A stretch of DNA of 23,584 nt from JAWOFN01 sp046497505 [NCBI: bacterium] (GTDB lineage Bacteria > Blakebacterota > Blakebacteria > Blakebacterales): contig JAWOFN010000126.1 in NCBI GenBank assembly GCA_046497505.1, positions 1 through 23,584 of the forward strand, written 5' to 3'. Positions 13,299 to 22,429 of the stretch are shown piece by piece (within the stretch, counting starts at the first letter, position 1; each line of letters starts with the position of its first letter). A program made the translations under genes and the position numbers. Under the pieces are notes generated by a model. The model searched no databases. It was given only the letters and a program-made list of their open reading frames with translations, and was not told where the DNA came from.

Positions 13299-14491
13299 GG
13301 AGGCCGCCCGGCATCGACGAGGCCTTCGCCCGCAGGCTCACGGCCTGGCGCCGGCACCTCCACATGCATCCCGAACTCTCCGGGGAGGAGAGCGGGACCG
13401 CCAGGTGGGTGACCGAGCAGCTCACCCGGGAGGGCATCGCGTGGCGGGACGGCTTCGCCGGCCACGCGGTGGCGGCCCGTATCGAGGCGGACCGTCCGGG
13501 TCCCACCGTCCTGCTCAGGGCGGACATGGATGCCCTGCCCATCCAGGAGGCCGGCCCGGTCCCCTACGCCTCCACACGGCCGGGGGTGATGCACGCCTGC
13601 GGCCACGACGCGCACACCGCCTGTCTGCTGGGTGCGCTGGAACTGCTCGCCGCCGGACGGACGGAGCTCCCCCGGGGGCGGGTGATCGGTCTCTTCCAGC
13701 CCTCCGAGGAGGCACCGCCCAGCGGCGCGAAGGCGGTGGCCGACTCCGGGCTGCTGGAAGAGGAGGAGGTGGCCGCTGCTGCGGCCCTCCACATCGATCA
13801 CACCCTGCCGGTGGGCACGCTGGGGATCCGCCCGGGGGCGATGATGGCCCGATGCGACGAGTTCGAGGTGACCTTCACCGGTCCCGGCGGCCACACCTCC
13901 GCACCGGAGGGGGTGCCGGACCCCCTCGGGGCGGCCGCCCGGCTGGCTTCGGCACTGCAGCGGACGGCGGCAGAGACGGGGGCGGGCCTGGAGCTCGAAG
14001 GTCCGGACGGGGAGATGGTCTGCCGGGCCGGGATCCTGCGATCCGGTACCGCGGCCAACGTCATCCCCGACCGCGCCCTGCTCCGGGGCACCGCGCGCAC
14101 CTTCCACCCCCGCGCCGCCGCTTCCCTCCAGCAGGCGGTGGAGCGGGCCGCTGCCCGGACGGCCGAGGGTGCCGGGGTGGAGATCGAGTGGGTCCCCGGA
14201 GGACCCCCGGTCCGGAACGACCCCGCCCTCACGGACCTCTGCCGCCGGGCATGGCTGGCGGGTCTGGGCGGGACCGGGGTGAGGGAGCTCTCCGCCCCCA
14301 GCCCGGCGGGAGAGGACTTCGGCCACCTCATGACCGGACGGCCGGGCCTCTTCTGGAGACTGGGCATACGGGGACCCGAGCGGGGCGGGGTCCCCTGGCA
14401 CACCGACCGTTTCGACCTGGACGAGGACGCCCTCCCGGTGGGCGCGTGGTCGCTGGCAGCCGCCGCCGCCGCTCTCGTGGAGGCCTTCTGA
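13295..14491 (+). CDS. M20D-family metal-dependent amidohydrolase
   Basis: Zinc/manganese-dependent hydrolase of N-acyl amino acids or related amides (the IAA-amino-acid hydrolase/hippuricase/N-acetyl-diaminopimelate deacetylase branch). The 398 residues are typical. Visible motifs are RRHLHMHPELSGEE (20-32), MHACGHDAHTACLLGA (99-114, ligands Cys102 and His104), FQPSEEAP (134-141, catalytic Glu138 and metal Glu139), LHIDHTLPVGTLG (ligand His166), GPGGHTSAP with the dimerisation/substrate histidine, and the C-terminal SPAGEDFGHLM and WHTDRFDLDEDAL ligand region. All expected ligands appear present, in contrast to the upstream M28-like gene. There is no signal peptide, so it is cytoplasmic. It overlaps its neighbours by 4 bases and 1 base. 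Exact substrate is unknown. Confidence 0.9.
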   Translation: MRRPPGIDEAFARRLTAWRRHLHMHPELSGEESGTARWVTEQLTREGIAWRDGFAGHAVAARIEADRPGPTVLLRADMDALPIQEAGPVPYASTRPGVMHACGHDAHTACLLGALELLAAGRTELPRGRVIGLFQPSEEAPPSGAKAVADSGLLEEEEVAAAAALHIDHTLPVGTLGIRPGAMMARCDEFEVTFTGPGGHTSAPEGVPDPLGAAARLASALQRTAAETGAGLELEGPDGEMVCRAGILRSGTAANVIPDRALLRGTARTFHPRAAASLQQAVERAAARTAEGAGVEIEWVPGGPPVRNDPALTDLCRRAWLAGLGGTGVRELSAPSPAGEDFGHLMTGRPGLFWRLGIRGPERGGVPWHTDRFDLDEDALPVGAWSLAAAAAALVEAF

Positions 14492-15990
14492 TGAGGGCCC
14501 CTCCACCGGTTGCGGGGGGGATCGCCGCCCTGGCGGTGGTGGGCGTGTGTGTGATCTCCTCGCTGCGGAGCGATGCGGTCACACCTCCGCGGCAGCAGGA
14601 GACCATGTACGGCCCCGAGGAGTGGCAGTCGGTCACCATGACCCGCTTCGCCCGGGCCGGTGCGGTAGGGCCCCGGTACGTGGGGGTGGCCACGGCGGGG
14701 GGGCTGCTCTTCTACGACCGCACGCACGAGCAATGGGAGCTGCCCCTGACCCGGGCGGACGGTCTCCCCGACACCGACATACGGGGGGTGGGGATCGCAG
14801 GGAGCGGGGCGTTCTACGTGGAGACCTCCCAAGGCAGCGGGGTGGTGGAGCCCTCGGTGGGGCGCTTCCGTACCGACCCCTTCGCCTCCCCCCGGCCGGA
14901 ACGGCCCGTGGAGATGCCGGCGAACCTCTTCGCGTCCCCCGGCTTCCAGTACCTGGGAGCGAGCGGCGGGATCGTGGGGCCCGCGGCCATCACGGCCGAG
15001 ATCACCGATGCGGTCCCCGACGAGGGGAGCGGCCTGTGGATCGCCACCTGGGGTCTGGGAACGGGGCGGGCGGAGCTCAGGAGCCGGAGCCTGGAGATGC
15101 TCCCCCACGGACTATGGACTCCCGAGGTACGGGCGGCGGCGGTGCGGCCGGGTGCCCTGGCCGCAGGCGGTACCGGCCAGCAGTACGACTCGGGGGGGAT
15201 CACACGCTGGGACCGGGAACGGGGGACCTGGACCTGGGACCTGGCGGCCCAGGAACCGGGGCTCCTGGGGGACCGGGTATGGGCCCTGGCCTGGCAGGGG
15301 CGGACCCTGTGGGTAGGCCTGGACGGGGGCGTGGCCCGAAGGACCGCGGGGGGCCGCTGGAAGACATGGACCACCGCGCAGGGGCTCCCCGACGACCGGG
15401 TCACCGCGCTGGCAGCGGAGGAGACAGCCGCCTGGGTGGGTACGATGCGGGGTGCGGCGACGGTATCGGGGGATTCCCTGAGCCGGCTCCCCCTGCCTCG
15501 CAGCGATTCGGTACGGGGGGTGGCGGCGGGTGCGGGGGGGACGTGGTTCGCGACCGGGAGGGGGGCCTATGTCTGGCGGGAGGGAGGGACCGGAGGCTCG
15601 CTGGCCCGGCTGGAGCATCCCCGGGGGGCCCTGGACGGAGGAGCGGACGCGGTGACCACCTGGCAGGAGGAGGTGTGGTGGGCCGGACCCATGGGTGTGC
15701 TCCGCTACGACGCTTCCGCGGGAGGATGGCTCGAGGTACCCGCCCGACCCCCCTTCCGGGCCGGCGAGGTGATGGACATCGCGGCGGACGAAGAGAACGT
15801 CTGGATCGCCGCGGTGGACGGGCTGCATCGGCTGATCCGATCCACCGGCCAGTGGTTCCGCTACGACGAGGGGGACGGGCTGCTGGACCGGCGGGTGCTC
15901 TGTGTGGTCCTCTATGAGGACGAAGTGTGGCTGGGGACGCCCGCCGGGCTGACCCGCTTCGACACCCGCCTCCGGAGGAACAGCCGATGA
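14491..15990 (+). CDS. Secreted or membrane-anchored beta-propeller protein (two-component-regulator-propeller repeats)
   Basis: 499 residues with an N-terminal hydrophobic segment (about 8-24, signal peptide or anchor) followed by repeated propeller blades. Typical blade ends are LWVGLDGGVARR, AWVGTMRGAATV, VWIAAVDGLHRL and VWLGTPAGLTRFD, each preceded by GLPDDRVTALAAEE-like linkers, the pattern of Reg_prop (PF07494) blades of two-component-system sensors. No kinase, receiver or HTH domain follows, so this is a stand-alone propeller, probably a periplasmic binding or scaffold protein. The start at 14491 shares a base with the previous stop (TGATG), and the frame is open much further upstream over the M20 gene. 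It overlaps thiL by 4 bases. Ligand unknown. Confidence 0.75.
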   Translation: MRAPPPVAGGIAALAVVGVCVISSLRSDAVTPPRQQETMYGPEEWQSVTMTRFARAGAVGPRYVGVATAGGLLFYDRTHEQWELPLTRADGLPDTDIRGVGIAGSGAFYVETSQGSGVVEPSVGRFRTDPFASPRPERPVEMPANLFASPGFQYLGASGGIVGPAAITAEITDAVPDEGSGLWIATWGLGTGRAELRSRSLEMLPHGLWTPEVRAAAVRPGALAAGGTGQQYDSGGITRWDRERGTWTWDLAAQEPGLLGDRVWALAWQGRTLWVGLDGGVARRTAGGRWKTWTTAQGLPDDRVTALAAEETAAWVGTMRGAATVSGDSLSRLPLPRSDSVRGVAAGAGGTWFATGRGAYVWREGGTGGSLARLEHPRGALDGGADAVTTWQEEVWWAGPMGVLRYDASAGGWLEVPARPPFRAGEVMDIAADEENVWIAAVDGLHRLIRSTGQWFRYDEGDGLLDRRVLCVVLYEDEVWLGTPAGLTRFDTRLRRNSR

Positions 15991-17033
15991 GGCCCCCCCC
16001 CCGCACGGGTCCGCTGAAACCGGAGTTCCGGCTCATCGAGCGGCTGGCTGCCCGGCTGCCCTCCGGGGAGGAGCTCCCGGAACCGGCACGCAGCCGGCTT
16101 CGGTACGGTGTGGGAGTCGACGCGGCGGTGTGGGAACATCCCGTCGGCACGGTCGGTCTGTTCACCGTGGACACGGTGGTGGAAGAGGTACACGCCTTCC
16201 CCTGGGAACCCCCCGATGCGGTGGGGGGCCGGGCCCTGACCTCCGCGGTGAGCGACATCGCCGCCATGGGAGGTCGGGCGCACCTTGCCCTCGCCGCGCT
16301 GCAGGTCCCCCCGGGCGTCCCCGCGGAGCGGCTGGAACTGCTCTACGATGGGATGGCCCGGGAGGCGGCGGTCCTGGAGGTGGCGGTGGTCGGGGGTGAC
16401 GTGGTGGACACGCCGGGTCCCCTGGCCCTGGCGGTGGCCGTCTACGGCATCGCCCCCGGTGCGGTCTGGCCCCGGGACGGGGCCCGCCCCGGGGACCTGC
16501 TGACGGTGACCGGGGAGCTGGGCGGGAGCCGGGCGGGTCTGGAGATCCTGGCCGCGGGGGAAGGGAGACCGGAGGAGGGCATCTTCCTCCGGCTGCTGGA
16601 CCGGCACCTGGCGCCCCGGGCGCGGACCGCCCTGGTGGGAGCCATCCGGCGCGGACCGGTCCGGGCGGGGCTGGACATCAGCGACGGCCTGTCCAGCGAG
16701 TGCTGGCACATGGCCGCGGCCTCCGGTGTGCGGGCGGTCCTGGAGGCCGAGCGCATCCCCCTCCATCCCGACCTGGAGCGCTACCTGGCCCGTAAGGGGG
16801 AGCAGGACGCGGTGGCGTACGCCCTGGACTCGGGAGAGGAATACGAGCTCCTCCTGGCGCTCCCCCCCGGACACCCGGCGCTGGAGGAGTGGGAGGAGGC
16901 GGTGGGACTCACGGTCATCGGGCATATCGAGGAGGGGGGGCCGGACGTGATGCTGGAGCGGGGAGGGGTACGTACGGAGGTCCTGCCGGGGGGACATTCC
17001 CACCGGGCGGGAGAGGGGCGATCACAGCCGTGA
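15987..17033 (+). CDS. thiL: Thiamine-monophosphate kinase
   Basis: ThiL phosphorylates thiamine monophosphate to thiamine pyrophosphate, the final step of cofactor synthesis. The 348-residue protein shows FTVDTVVEEVHAF (59-71), ALTSAVSDIAAMGGRAHLALAALQVPPG (83-110), VVGGDVVDTPG, AGLDISDGLSSE (228-238) and the C-terminal GEEYELLLAL. The usual N-terminal GxGDDAA loop reads GVGVDAA, with Val44 in place of the first Mg-binding aspartate (Asp45 kept). GGAGGAA (15973-15979) precedes the ATG at 15987, which overlaps the propeller stop. Codons 3-6 contain a run of 10 C (15993-16002), a possible slippage site. The frame is open upstream to 15927, but that is inside the previous gene. Confidence 0.88.
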   Translation: MRPPPRTGPLKPEFRLIERLAARLPSGEELPEPARSRLRYGVGVDAAVWEHPVGTVGLFTVDTVVEEVHAFPWEPPDAVGGRALTSAVSDIAAMGGRAHLALAALQVPPGVPAERLELLYDGMAREAAVLEVAVVGGDVVDTPGPLALAVAVYGIAPGAVWPRDGARPGDLLTVTGELGGSRAGLEILAAGEGRPEEGIFLRLLDRHLAPRARTALVGAIRRGPVRAGLDISDGLSSECWHMAAASGVRAVLEAERIPLHPDLERYLARKGEQDAVAYALDSGEEYELLLALPPGHPALEEWEEAVGLTVIGHIEEGGPDVMLERGGVRTEVLPGGHSHRAGEGRSQP

Positions 17034-17055
17034 GAGGGGAAGGGGAGAGGCACGG

Positions 17056-17733
17056 ATGATCCAGGCCGTGGTGTTCGATCTGGACAACACGCTCATCGAT
17101 TTCATGCGCATGAAGGACGAGGCGGTCAGGGCCGCCGCGGCGGCCATGGTGGACGCCGGCCTGGACCTGCCCGCGGAGGAGGTGGTGGCGGGCATCGAGG
17201 CGGTCTACGAGGAGAAGGGCATCGAATACCAGCGGGTCTTCGATGATTTCCTGATGGAGGAGCTGGGAGCCATCGACTGGAAGATCCTGGCCTCCGGGGT
17301 GCTGGCCTACCGCCGCAGGCGGGAGGCGCACCTGGTCCTCTATCCCCATGCCAACATGACGCTGATGGAACTGGCCAAGCGCGGCCTGCGTCTCGGGGTG
17401 GTCTCCGACGCACCTCGGAGGGAGGCGTGGCTCCGGCTGGTGGCCCTGGGTCTCCACCACCTCTTCGATGTCGTTGTCACCTTCGAGGATACAGGGGAGC
17501 GGAAGCCCCATCCCGCCCCCTTCCGCAGGGCGCTGGAGCTCCTGGGGGTGGAGCCCGAGGAGGCCCTGATGGTGGGGGACTGGGCGGAGAGGGACATGGT
17601 GGGCGCCTCCCAGGTGGGGATGAAGACGGTGTTCGCACGCTACGGAGACGTCTTCGACACCGGGGAGTCGGGAGCGGACCACGAGATCGAGGACATCACC
17701 CAGCTCCTCGACATCGTGGAGGAGCACGTATGA
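17056..17733 (+). CDS. HAD-superfamily hydrolase, subfamily IA
   Basis: Phosphatase-like hydrolase of 225 residues with all four HAD motifs: VVFDLDNTLID with nucleophile Asp8 and acid Asp10, the cap of subfamily I (about 17-95), VVSDAPRREAW (motif II), ERKPHPAPF (motif III lysine) and ALMVGDWAERDMVGASQVGM (motif IV). It resembles the TIGR02253-type family of uncharacterised phosphatases; the substrate is unknown. It starts 22 bases after thiL, with a purine-rich GGGGAGAGG upstream, and overlaps acpS by 4 bases. The neighbours thiL and acpS make a cofactor-related phosphate substrate conceivable, which is inference only. Confidence 0.85.
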   Translation: MIQAVVFDLDNTLIDFMRMKDEAVRAAAAAMVDAGLDLPAEEVVAGIEAVYEEKGIEYQRVFDDFLMEELGAIDWKILASGVLAYRRRREAHLVLYPHANMTLMELAKRGLRLGVVSDAPRREAWLRLVALGLHHLFDVVVTFEDTGERKPHPAPFRRALELLGVEPEEALMVGDWAERDMVGASQVGMKTVFARYGDVFDTGESGADHEIEDITQLLDIVEEHV

Positions 17734-18113
17734 GCGTCCGGGCCGTGGGCATCGACCTCCTGGAGGTGGAGCGGATGGCCCGGGCGGTGGACCGCTGGGG
17801 CCAGCGCTTCCTGGACAGGGTGTTCACCCCCGGCGAGCAGGAGGCCGCCCGCAGGGGATCGGCCGCCGAGGCCCTGGCCGCCCGGTATGCCGCCAAGGAG
17901 GCGGTGTCGAAGTGCCTGGGCACGGGGTTCGAGCAGGGGGTACGCCGCCGTGACATCGAGGTGGTGGGGGACGAACGGGGCGCGCCCTCGATACGTCTTC
18001 ACGGGGCGGCGGCTCGCCGGGCCGGGGGCGCCCGCTTCATGTTGAGCATGACGCACACCGAGGGGATGGCGGCCTGCGTGGCCGTCATGCTCTCGAGCGA
18101 ACCGAACGGATAA
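17730..18113 (+). CDS. acpS: Holo-[acyl-carrier-protein] synthase
   Basis: AcpS transfers the 4'-phosphopantetheine group of CoA to acyl carrier protein, making it active for fatty acid synthesis. The 127-residue protein is the normal AcpS size, with AVGIDLLEVERMARAVDRWG (metal-binding Asp in GIDLLEVERM), RVFTPGEQEAARR and LAARYAAKEAVSKCLGTG (the second ligand and CoA contact region), then MLSMTHTEGMAACVAVM. The start ATG overlaps the HAD stop. The end is 13 bases before the nnr start, the same order (acpS followed by NAD(P)HX repair) seen in many bacteria. Confidence 0.94.
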   Translation: MSVRAVGIDLLEVERMARAVDRWGQRFLDRVFTPGEQEAARRGSAAEALAARYAAKEAVSKCLGTGFEQGVRRRDIEVVGDERGAPSIRLHGAAARRAGGARFMLSMTHTEGMAACVAVMLSSEPNG

Positions 18114-18126
18114 GGACGAAGAAGCC

Positions 18127-19734
18127 ATGCTGCTCCCTACCGGTTCCCAGATGCAGGTCATCGACCGCGAGGCCATCGACGGGATGGGCATCCCCAGCCT
18201 CCAGCTCATGGAGGCCGCGGGCAGGGGGGTGGCCGAGGCGGTGGAGGAGTTCGGAGAGGAGGGGCCGGTCGTGGCCGTGTGCGGCAAGGGGAACAACGGC
18301 GGGGACGGGCTGGTGGCCGCACGGCTGATCGCCGGCCGGGGCCGCACCGTCCACCTCTGGCTGACCTCCTCCCCCTCGGGGTACTCAGGGGACGCCCGGG
18401 TCAACTGGGAGCGCCTGGAGAAGGAGGCGGCGGACCTCCCCGGCGAGATCCGCCTCTTCCCCTTCGAGGGGGAGAGCCCGGACGCCGGAGCCCTCGCGGC
18501 CGCGTGGTCGGGCGCGGCGGTCATCCTGGACGCTCTGCTGGGGACGGGCGTCGGGGGGGCGCCCCGCCCGCCGATGGACGCCTGGATCGAGGCGATGAAC
18601 CTCGCCGGCCGTCCGATCGTGGCGGTGGACGTCCCCTCGGGGGTGGACGCCGACACGGGCGCGGTCCCGGGCGCTGCGCCCCTGGCCCACCTCACCGTGA
18701 CCATGGCCTACCCGAAGCTGGGACTGCTCCTCTATCCGGGACGGGAGCACGCGGGACGCGTGCGTACCGTGGATATCGGTATTCCGGCCGAGGCCGCGGG
18801 GGCCTCCGGGACCCGGCTGGAGGTCATGACCAACCGGGAGGCGGCGCTGCTCCTCCCCCTGCGTCCCGGGGACTCCCACAAGGGGGACTACGGACGGGTG
18901 TTCGTCATCGCCGGCAGCGCCGGGATGATGGGGGCCGGGCGGCTGGTCTCCGAGGGTGCCTGCCGCGCGGGTGCGGGCCTGGTCCGGCACGGGGCCCCGG
19001 GCAGCCTCCTGGCGGTGGCGCACGGAGGCCGGGACGAGGTGATGGTGACCCCCCTGGAGGACGGCGGGAGCGGCCACTTCCGGCCCGGCTGCTCTCCCCT
19101 GCTGGACCAGGTGTTCTCCTGGTGCGACACCGCCGCGGTCGGTCCCGGCCTGGGCCGGCACGATGAGACCGCCGCCTTCCTGGAGGAGGCGCTGGAGAGG
19201 CTGCCCGGGGATGTGACGTTGGTCATGGACGCCGACGCCCTCAACCTGCTGGCCGCCGACCCATCTCTACGGGGACTCGTCGAGGGGCCCCTCATCCTCA
19301 CCCCCCATCCGGGGGAGGCCGCCCGGCTCCTCGGCACCGACATCGACGACATCGAGGCGGACCGCGTGGCCGCCGCGCGGCGGCTGGCCGGGACCTTCGA
19401 GGCCGCCGCGGTGCTGAAGGGCGCGCCCACCATCACCGCGGACCCCTCGGGGCGCGCGGTACTGTGCCCGCTGGGCAACCCGGGGATGTCCACGGGAGGG
19501 ACCGGGGACGTGCTCACCGGGGTGCTGGCCGGTCTGGCGGGGCAGCTCCCCGACCCCTTCGAGGCGGCGGCCCTGGGCGTCTACCTCCACGCCCTGGCCG
19601 CAGACCTGGCAGCGGGAGACCTCGGGTACTGGAGCCTGCTGGCGGGCGACATCGCCGACTACCTCCCCGCGGCCTTCGGGTACCTGGAGGCCTACCCCCA
19701 GCGGGACGTGCTGGCCGAAGGGGTCTGGACATGA
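18127..19734 (+). CDS. nnr: Bifunctional NAD(P)H-hydrate repair enzyme
   Basis: Repairs hydrated NADH and NADPH: the N-terminal epimerase (NnrE, YjeF_N) interconverts R and S forms, and the C-terminal domain (NnrD, carbohydrate-kinase fold) dehydrates the S form using ADP or ATP. The 535 residues show VVAVCGKGNNGGDGLVAARLIAGRG and VAVDVPSGVDADTG in the first half, and GDSHKGDYGRVFVIAGSAGMMGAG, AVGPGLGRHDET, LILTPHPGEAARLLG, AAVLKGAPTIT and NPGMSTGGTGDVLTGVLAGLAGQ in the second. This is the usual bacterial fusion. It overlaps the deacetylase start by 4 bases and lies 13 bases after acpS. Confidence 0.94.
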   Translation: MLLPTGSQMQVIDREAIDGMGIPSLQLMEAAGRGVAEAVEEFGEEGPVVAVCGKGNNGGDGLVAARLIAGRGRTVHLWLTSSPSGYSGDARVNWERLEKEAADLPGEIRLFPFEGESPDAGALAAAWSGAAVILDALLGTGVGGAPRPPMDAWIEAMNLAGRPIVAVDVPSGVDADTGAVPGAAPLAHLTVTMAYPKLGLLLYPGREHAGRVRTVDIGIPAEAAGASGTRLEVMTNREAALLLPLRPGDSHKGDYGRVFVIAGSAGMMGAGRLVSEGACRAGAGLVRHGAPGSLLAVAHGGRDEVMVTPLEDGGSGHFRPGCSPLLDQVFSWCDTAAVGPGLGRHDETAAFLEEALERLPGDVTLVMDADALNLLAADPSLRGLVEGPLILTPHPGEAARLLGTDIDDIEADRVAAARRLAGTFEAAAVLKGAPTITADPSGRAVLCPLGNPGMSTGGTGDVLTGVLAGLAGQLPDPFEAAALGVYLHALAADLAAGDLGYWSLLAGDIADYLPAAFGYLEAYPQRDVLAEGVWT

Positions 19735-20969
19735 GGGGACGTCCCCCCGATCCCGGCGGCCGGCATCGCCTCACCCGTGAGGAACGGGAGCGTCTCCGGG
19801 GCCGGCGGCTGAGGCTGCCCCGCCTCCGGCTCCCCGGGGTCCCCGGGAGCCGGTTGGTGCAGGTGCTGGGAGGATCGGCGGGTCTGGTCCTCCTGGTGCT
19901 GGTGCTCACGCAGCTCCTCTCCGGACCCGCGCCCCCGCCGGAGGGGGCGGCCTCGGCCGACCCGGCGGCCAGGGCATGGTCGGAACGCGTGGAGGAGAAC
20001 GTCCGGGAAGCCGCCCTCGAACTGGGCATGCGGGAGGAGTGGGTCCTGGTCCACGAGCCCGGGACCCCGGAGGGGGACTCCCTCCTCACGGTGGTGGAGT
20101 TCCGTGTACCCGGCGACCTCCACCTGGAGATACTCAACCTGCACCTCACCCGGGCGGTCCATGAGGCGGGGGGGGAGATCGTCCGGGGCATCGAACTGCA
20201 CGACGCGAGGGTGGAGCTGGAGGCGGCCTTCAAGGGACGCCGCACGCACCGGCTGGTGCTGCAGCGCTACAGCGGATATCGCAGGGCGGCGGGCCGCCTG
20301 GCCATCATCATCGACGACTTCGGTCTCGCTCCCCTCCAGGTGCTGGAAGGGCTGACCCGTCTGGGGGTGCCCTGGACCGCCGCGGTGATCCCGGGACTCT
20401 CCGGGAGCCGGGAGCAGGCGGAGCTGCTGGCCGCCCGGCGCATCCCCCTCATGGTCCACCTCCCCATGGAACCGGAGGACGGGGCCGCGTGGGATTTGGG
20501 GGCGGGGGCGATATACGCCTCCACACCGGCGGCGGCGGTGGACCGCCTGCTGGAACGGGCCCTGGAGGACGTGCCCGGGGCGAGGGGCGTGAACAACCAC
20601 ATGGGATCGAGAGCCACGACCCAGCCGCCCGTCATGCGGGCCCTCATGCGCAGCCTGCGGGAACGGGACCTCTACTTCGTGGACAGCGTGACCTCACCCC
20701 GGACGGTGGGTCCGGACGAGGCCGCCCGTGCGGGGGTCCTCTGGGCCCGCAGGGACGTCTTCCTCGATCCCGAGGACGACCCGGCGGTGATCCGGGAGCA
20801 GATGGAGCGGGCCCTGGCCGAGGCGGCCGGGAAGGGGAGGGCGGTGGTCATCGGCCACCCCCGGCCCAACACCCTGGCGGCCCTGCGGAGCTGGATCCCC
20901 CGGGCCAGGGAGCGGGGCTACGAATTCGTGACAGTGGACCGGCTGCTGCGCCGGTCCGGGAGGCAGTGA
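19731..20969 (+). CDS. Divergent polysaccharide deacetylase family protein (YibQ-like)
   Basis: A 412-residue single-pass membrane protein: basic N-terminus, transmembrane segment at about 41-63, periplasmic domain. The domain about 188-405 matches the divergent polysaccharide deacetylase group (PF04748, YibQ): [10 protein letters not shown] with Asp195-Asp196, [11 protein letters not shown], the [11 protein letters not shown] block (286-296, metal His290), [12 protein letters not shown] and [12 protein letters not shown]. It probably acts on an envelope polysaccharide, but the YibQ group's substrate is not firmly known. The start at 19731 is in the ATGA overlap with nnr, and its stop overlaps the pdxJ start (TGATG). 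The frame is open upstream within nnr. Confidence 0.87.
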   Translation: MRGRPPDPGGRHRLTREERERLRGRRLRLPRLRLPGVPGSRLVQVLGGSAGLVLLVLVLTQLLSGPAPPPEGAASADPAARAWSERVEENVREAALELGMREEWVLVHEPGTPEGDSLLTVVEFRVPGDLHLEILNLHLTRAVHEAGGEIVRGIELHDARVELEAAFKGRRTHRLVLQRYSGYRRAAGRLAIIIDDFGLAPLQVLEGLTRLGVPWTAAVIPGLSGSREQAELLAARRIPLMVHLPMEPEDGAAWDLGAGAIYASTPAAAVDRLLERALEDVPGARGVNNHMGSRATTQPPVMRALMRSLRERDLYFVDSVTSPRTVGPDEAARAGVLWARRDVFLDPEDDPAVIREQMERALAEAAGKGRAVVIGHPRPNTLAALRSWIPRARERGYEFVTVDRLLRRSGRQ

Positions 20970-21691
20970 TGACCCGACTCGGTGTGAACATCGACCACGT
21001 GGCCACGGTCCGCGAGGCCCGCAAGACCTTCGAACCCGACCCGGTCCAGGCCGCCCTGCTGGCGGACCAGGGAGGGGCGGACGGCATCGTGTGTCATCTC
21101 AGGGAGGACCGGCGGCATATCCAGGACCGCGACCTGGAGGTGCTCCGGGCCGTGGTCACCAGCCACCTGAACATGGAGATGGCGCCGGTGGACGAGATGG
21201 TGCAGACCGCCCTGAAGGTGAAGCCGGACATGGCCACCATGGTCCCGGAGCGCAGGGAGGAGATCACCACCGAAGGGGGGCTGGACGTGCGGGCATCCTT
21301 CAGCCGGGTCGCTTCGGCGGTCTCCGCCCTCAAGGGAGCGGGCATCGTCACGAGTCTCTTCATCGATCCCGATATGACCCAGGTCAAAGAGTCCGCGCGG
21401 GCCGGGGCCGACTTCGTGGAGTTCCACACCGGACGATACGCCCACGCCGAGCGGGCCGTGGACGAGGCCATCGAACTCGAGAAGCTGGAGCGGGGGGCCC
21501 AGGCCGCGGCCAAGCTGGGCCTGGGCGTGGCCGCAGGACACGGCCTCACCTATCACAACGTCGGGCCCGTGGCTGCCATCCCGGAGGTGGAGGAACTGAA
21601 CATCGGTCATTCCATCGTGGCCCGTTCCCTCATGACCGGCATGGAGCAGGCGGTCCGGGACATGGCGGCCCTGATCCGCTCCGTGCGCTGA
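20969..21691 (+). CDS. pdxJ: Pyridoxine 5'-phosphate synthase
   Basis: PdxJ condenses 3-amino-2-oxopropyl phosphate with 1-deoxyxylulose 5-phosphate to pyridoxine 5'-phosphate, in the DXP-dependent vitamin B6 route. The 240-residue TIM-barrel shows [16 protein letters not shown] (3-18), [66 protein letters not shown] and [14 protein letters not shown], all family signatures. The ATG at 20969 overlaps the deacetylase stop by one base. Next gene starts 9 bases downstream, so coupling is likely. Confidence 0.95.
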   Translation: MTRLGVNIDHVATVREARKTFEPDPVQAALLADQGGADGIVCHLREDRRHIQDRDLEVLRAVVTSHLNMEMAPVDEMVQTALKVKPDMATMVPERREEITTEGGLDVRASFSRVASAVSALKGAGIVTSLFIDPDMTQVKESARAGADFVEFHTGRYAHAERAVDEAIELEKLERGAQAAAKLGLGVAAGHGLTYHNVGPVAAIPEVEELNIGHSIVARSLMTGMEQAVRDMAALIRSVR

Positions 21692-21700
21692 CGGGACCCG

Positions 21701-22429
21701 GTGAACTCGCCGCCGAAGGACCCGGAGCGCATCCGGTCCATGTTCGACCGGATCGCCCCCCGGTACGACCTCCTCAACCGGGTGCTCAGCCTGGGCAGCG
21801 ACCAGCGCTGGCGCAGGACCGCCGCCCGCCGGGTGGAGGACGAGGCCCCTGCGGGACCGGTGCTGGACCTGGCCTGCGGGACCGGCGACCTCCTCCGGGA
21901 ACTGCACCGGCGGGGCGGCCGCCCCCGTACCCGCCTGGGCGCGGACTCCTCACGTGACATGCTGATGCGGGCCCGCTCGAAGCTGATCGGTTCGGGACAC
22001 CCCCCCCTGCTGGTCCGGGCCGACGGCCGCTCCCTCCCCTTCCCGGACGGCAGCCTGGCCGGGGTGACCATCGCCTTCGGCATCCGGAACTTCCCCGACC
22101 TGGGGCGGGGCCTGGCGGAGATGGCCAGGGTGACCGGGGAGGACGGGGTGGTGGGGGTCCTGGAGTTCACGCGGGACCGGGACCGATGGATGGACCTCCT
22201 CTACCGGCCGTGGGCCCGTCTGGTCATCCCCCGGCTCGGACGGCTGCTGAGCGGAGAGGCGGGGGCGTACACCTACCTGCCCGCGAGCGTGGAGGCGTAC
22301 GCATCCTCCGGCGAGATGCGGCAGGCCATCGAGAGGGCGGGGTTCCGGAGCGTGGAGGAACGCTCCTTCAGCGGCGGGGTCTGCAGGCTCTTCCTGGCCC
22401 GGAAAGGGCCGTCTCAGCCCCGGCGGTAA
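21701..22429 (+). CDS. menG/ubiE: Demethylmenaquinone/ubiquinone C-methyltransferase
   Basis: SAM-dependent methylation of demethylmenaquinone (or the ubiquinone precursor) in quinone synthesis. The 242-residue protein shows MFDRIAPRYDLLNRVLSLGSDQRWRR (14-39), the SAM motif VLDLACGTGDLLREL, TIAFGIRNFPDLGRGLAEMARV, VGVLEFTR and the C-terminal YTYLPASVEAYASSGEMRQAIERAGF. With no ubiquinone genes near, menaquinone is the safer guess. The start is GTG at 21701, 9 bases after pdxJ, with a weak Shine-Dalgarno. The 3' end overlaps the convergent acyltransferase gene by 16 bases (22414-22429). Confidence 0.91.
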   Translation: MNSPPKDPERIRSMFDRIAPRYDLLNRVLSLGSDQRWRRTAARRVEDEAPAGPVLDLACGTGDLLRELHRRGGRPRTRLGADSSRDMLMRARSKLIGSGHPPLLVRADGRSLPFPDGSLAGVTIAFGIRNFPDLGRGLAEMARVTGEDGVVGVLEFTRDRDRWMDLLYRPWARLVIPRLGRLLSGEAGAYTYLPASVEAYASSGEMRQAIERAGFRSVEERSFSGGVCRLFLARKGPSQPRR

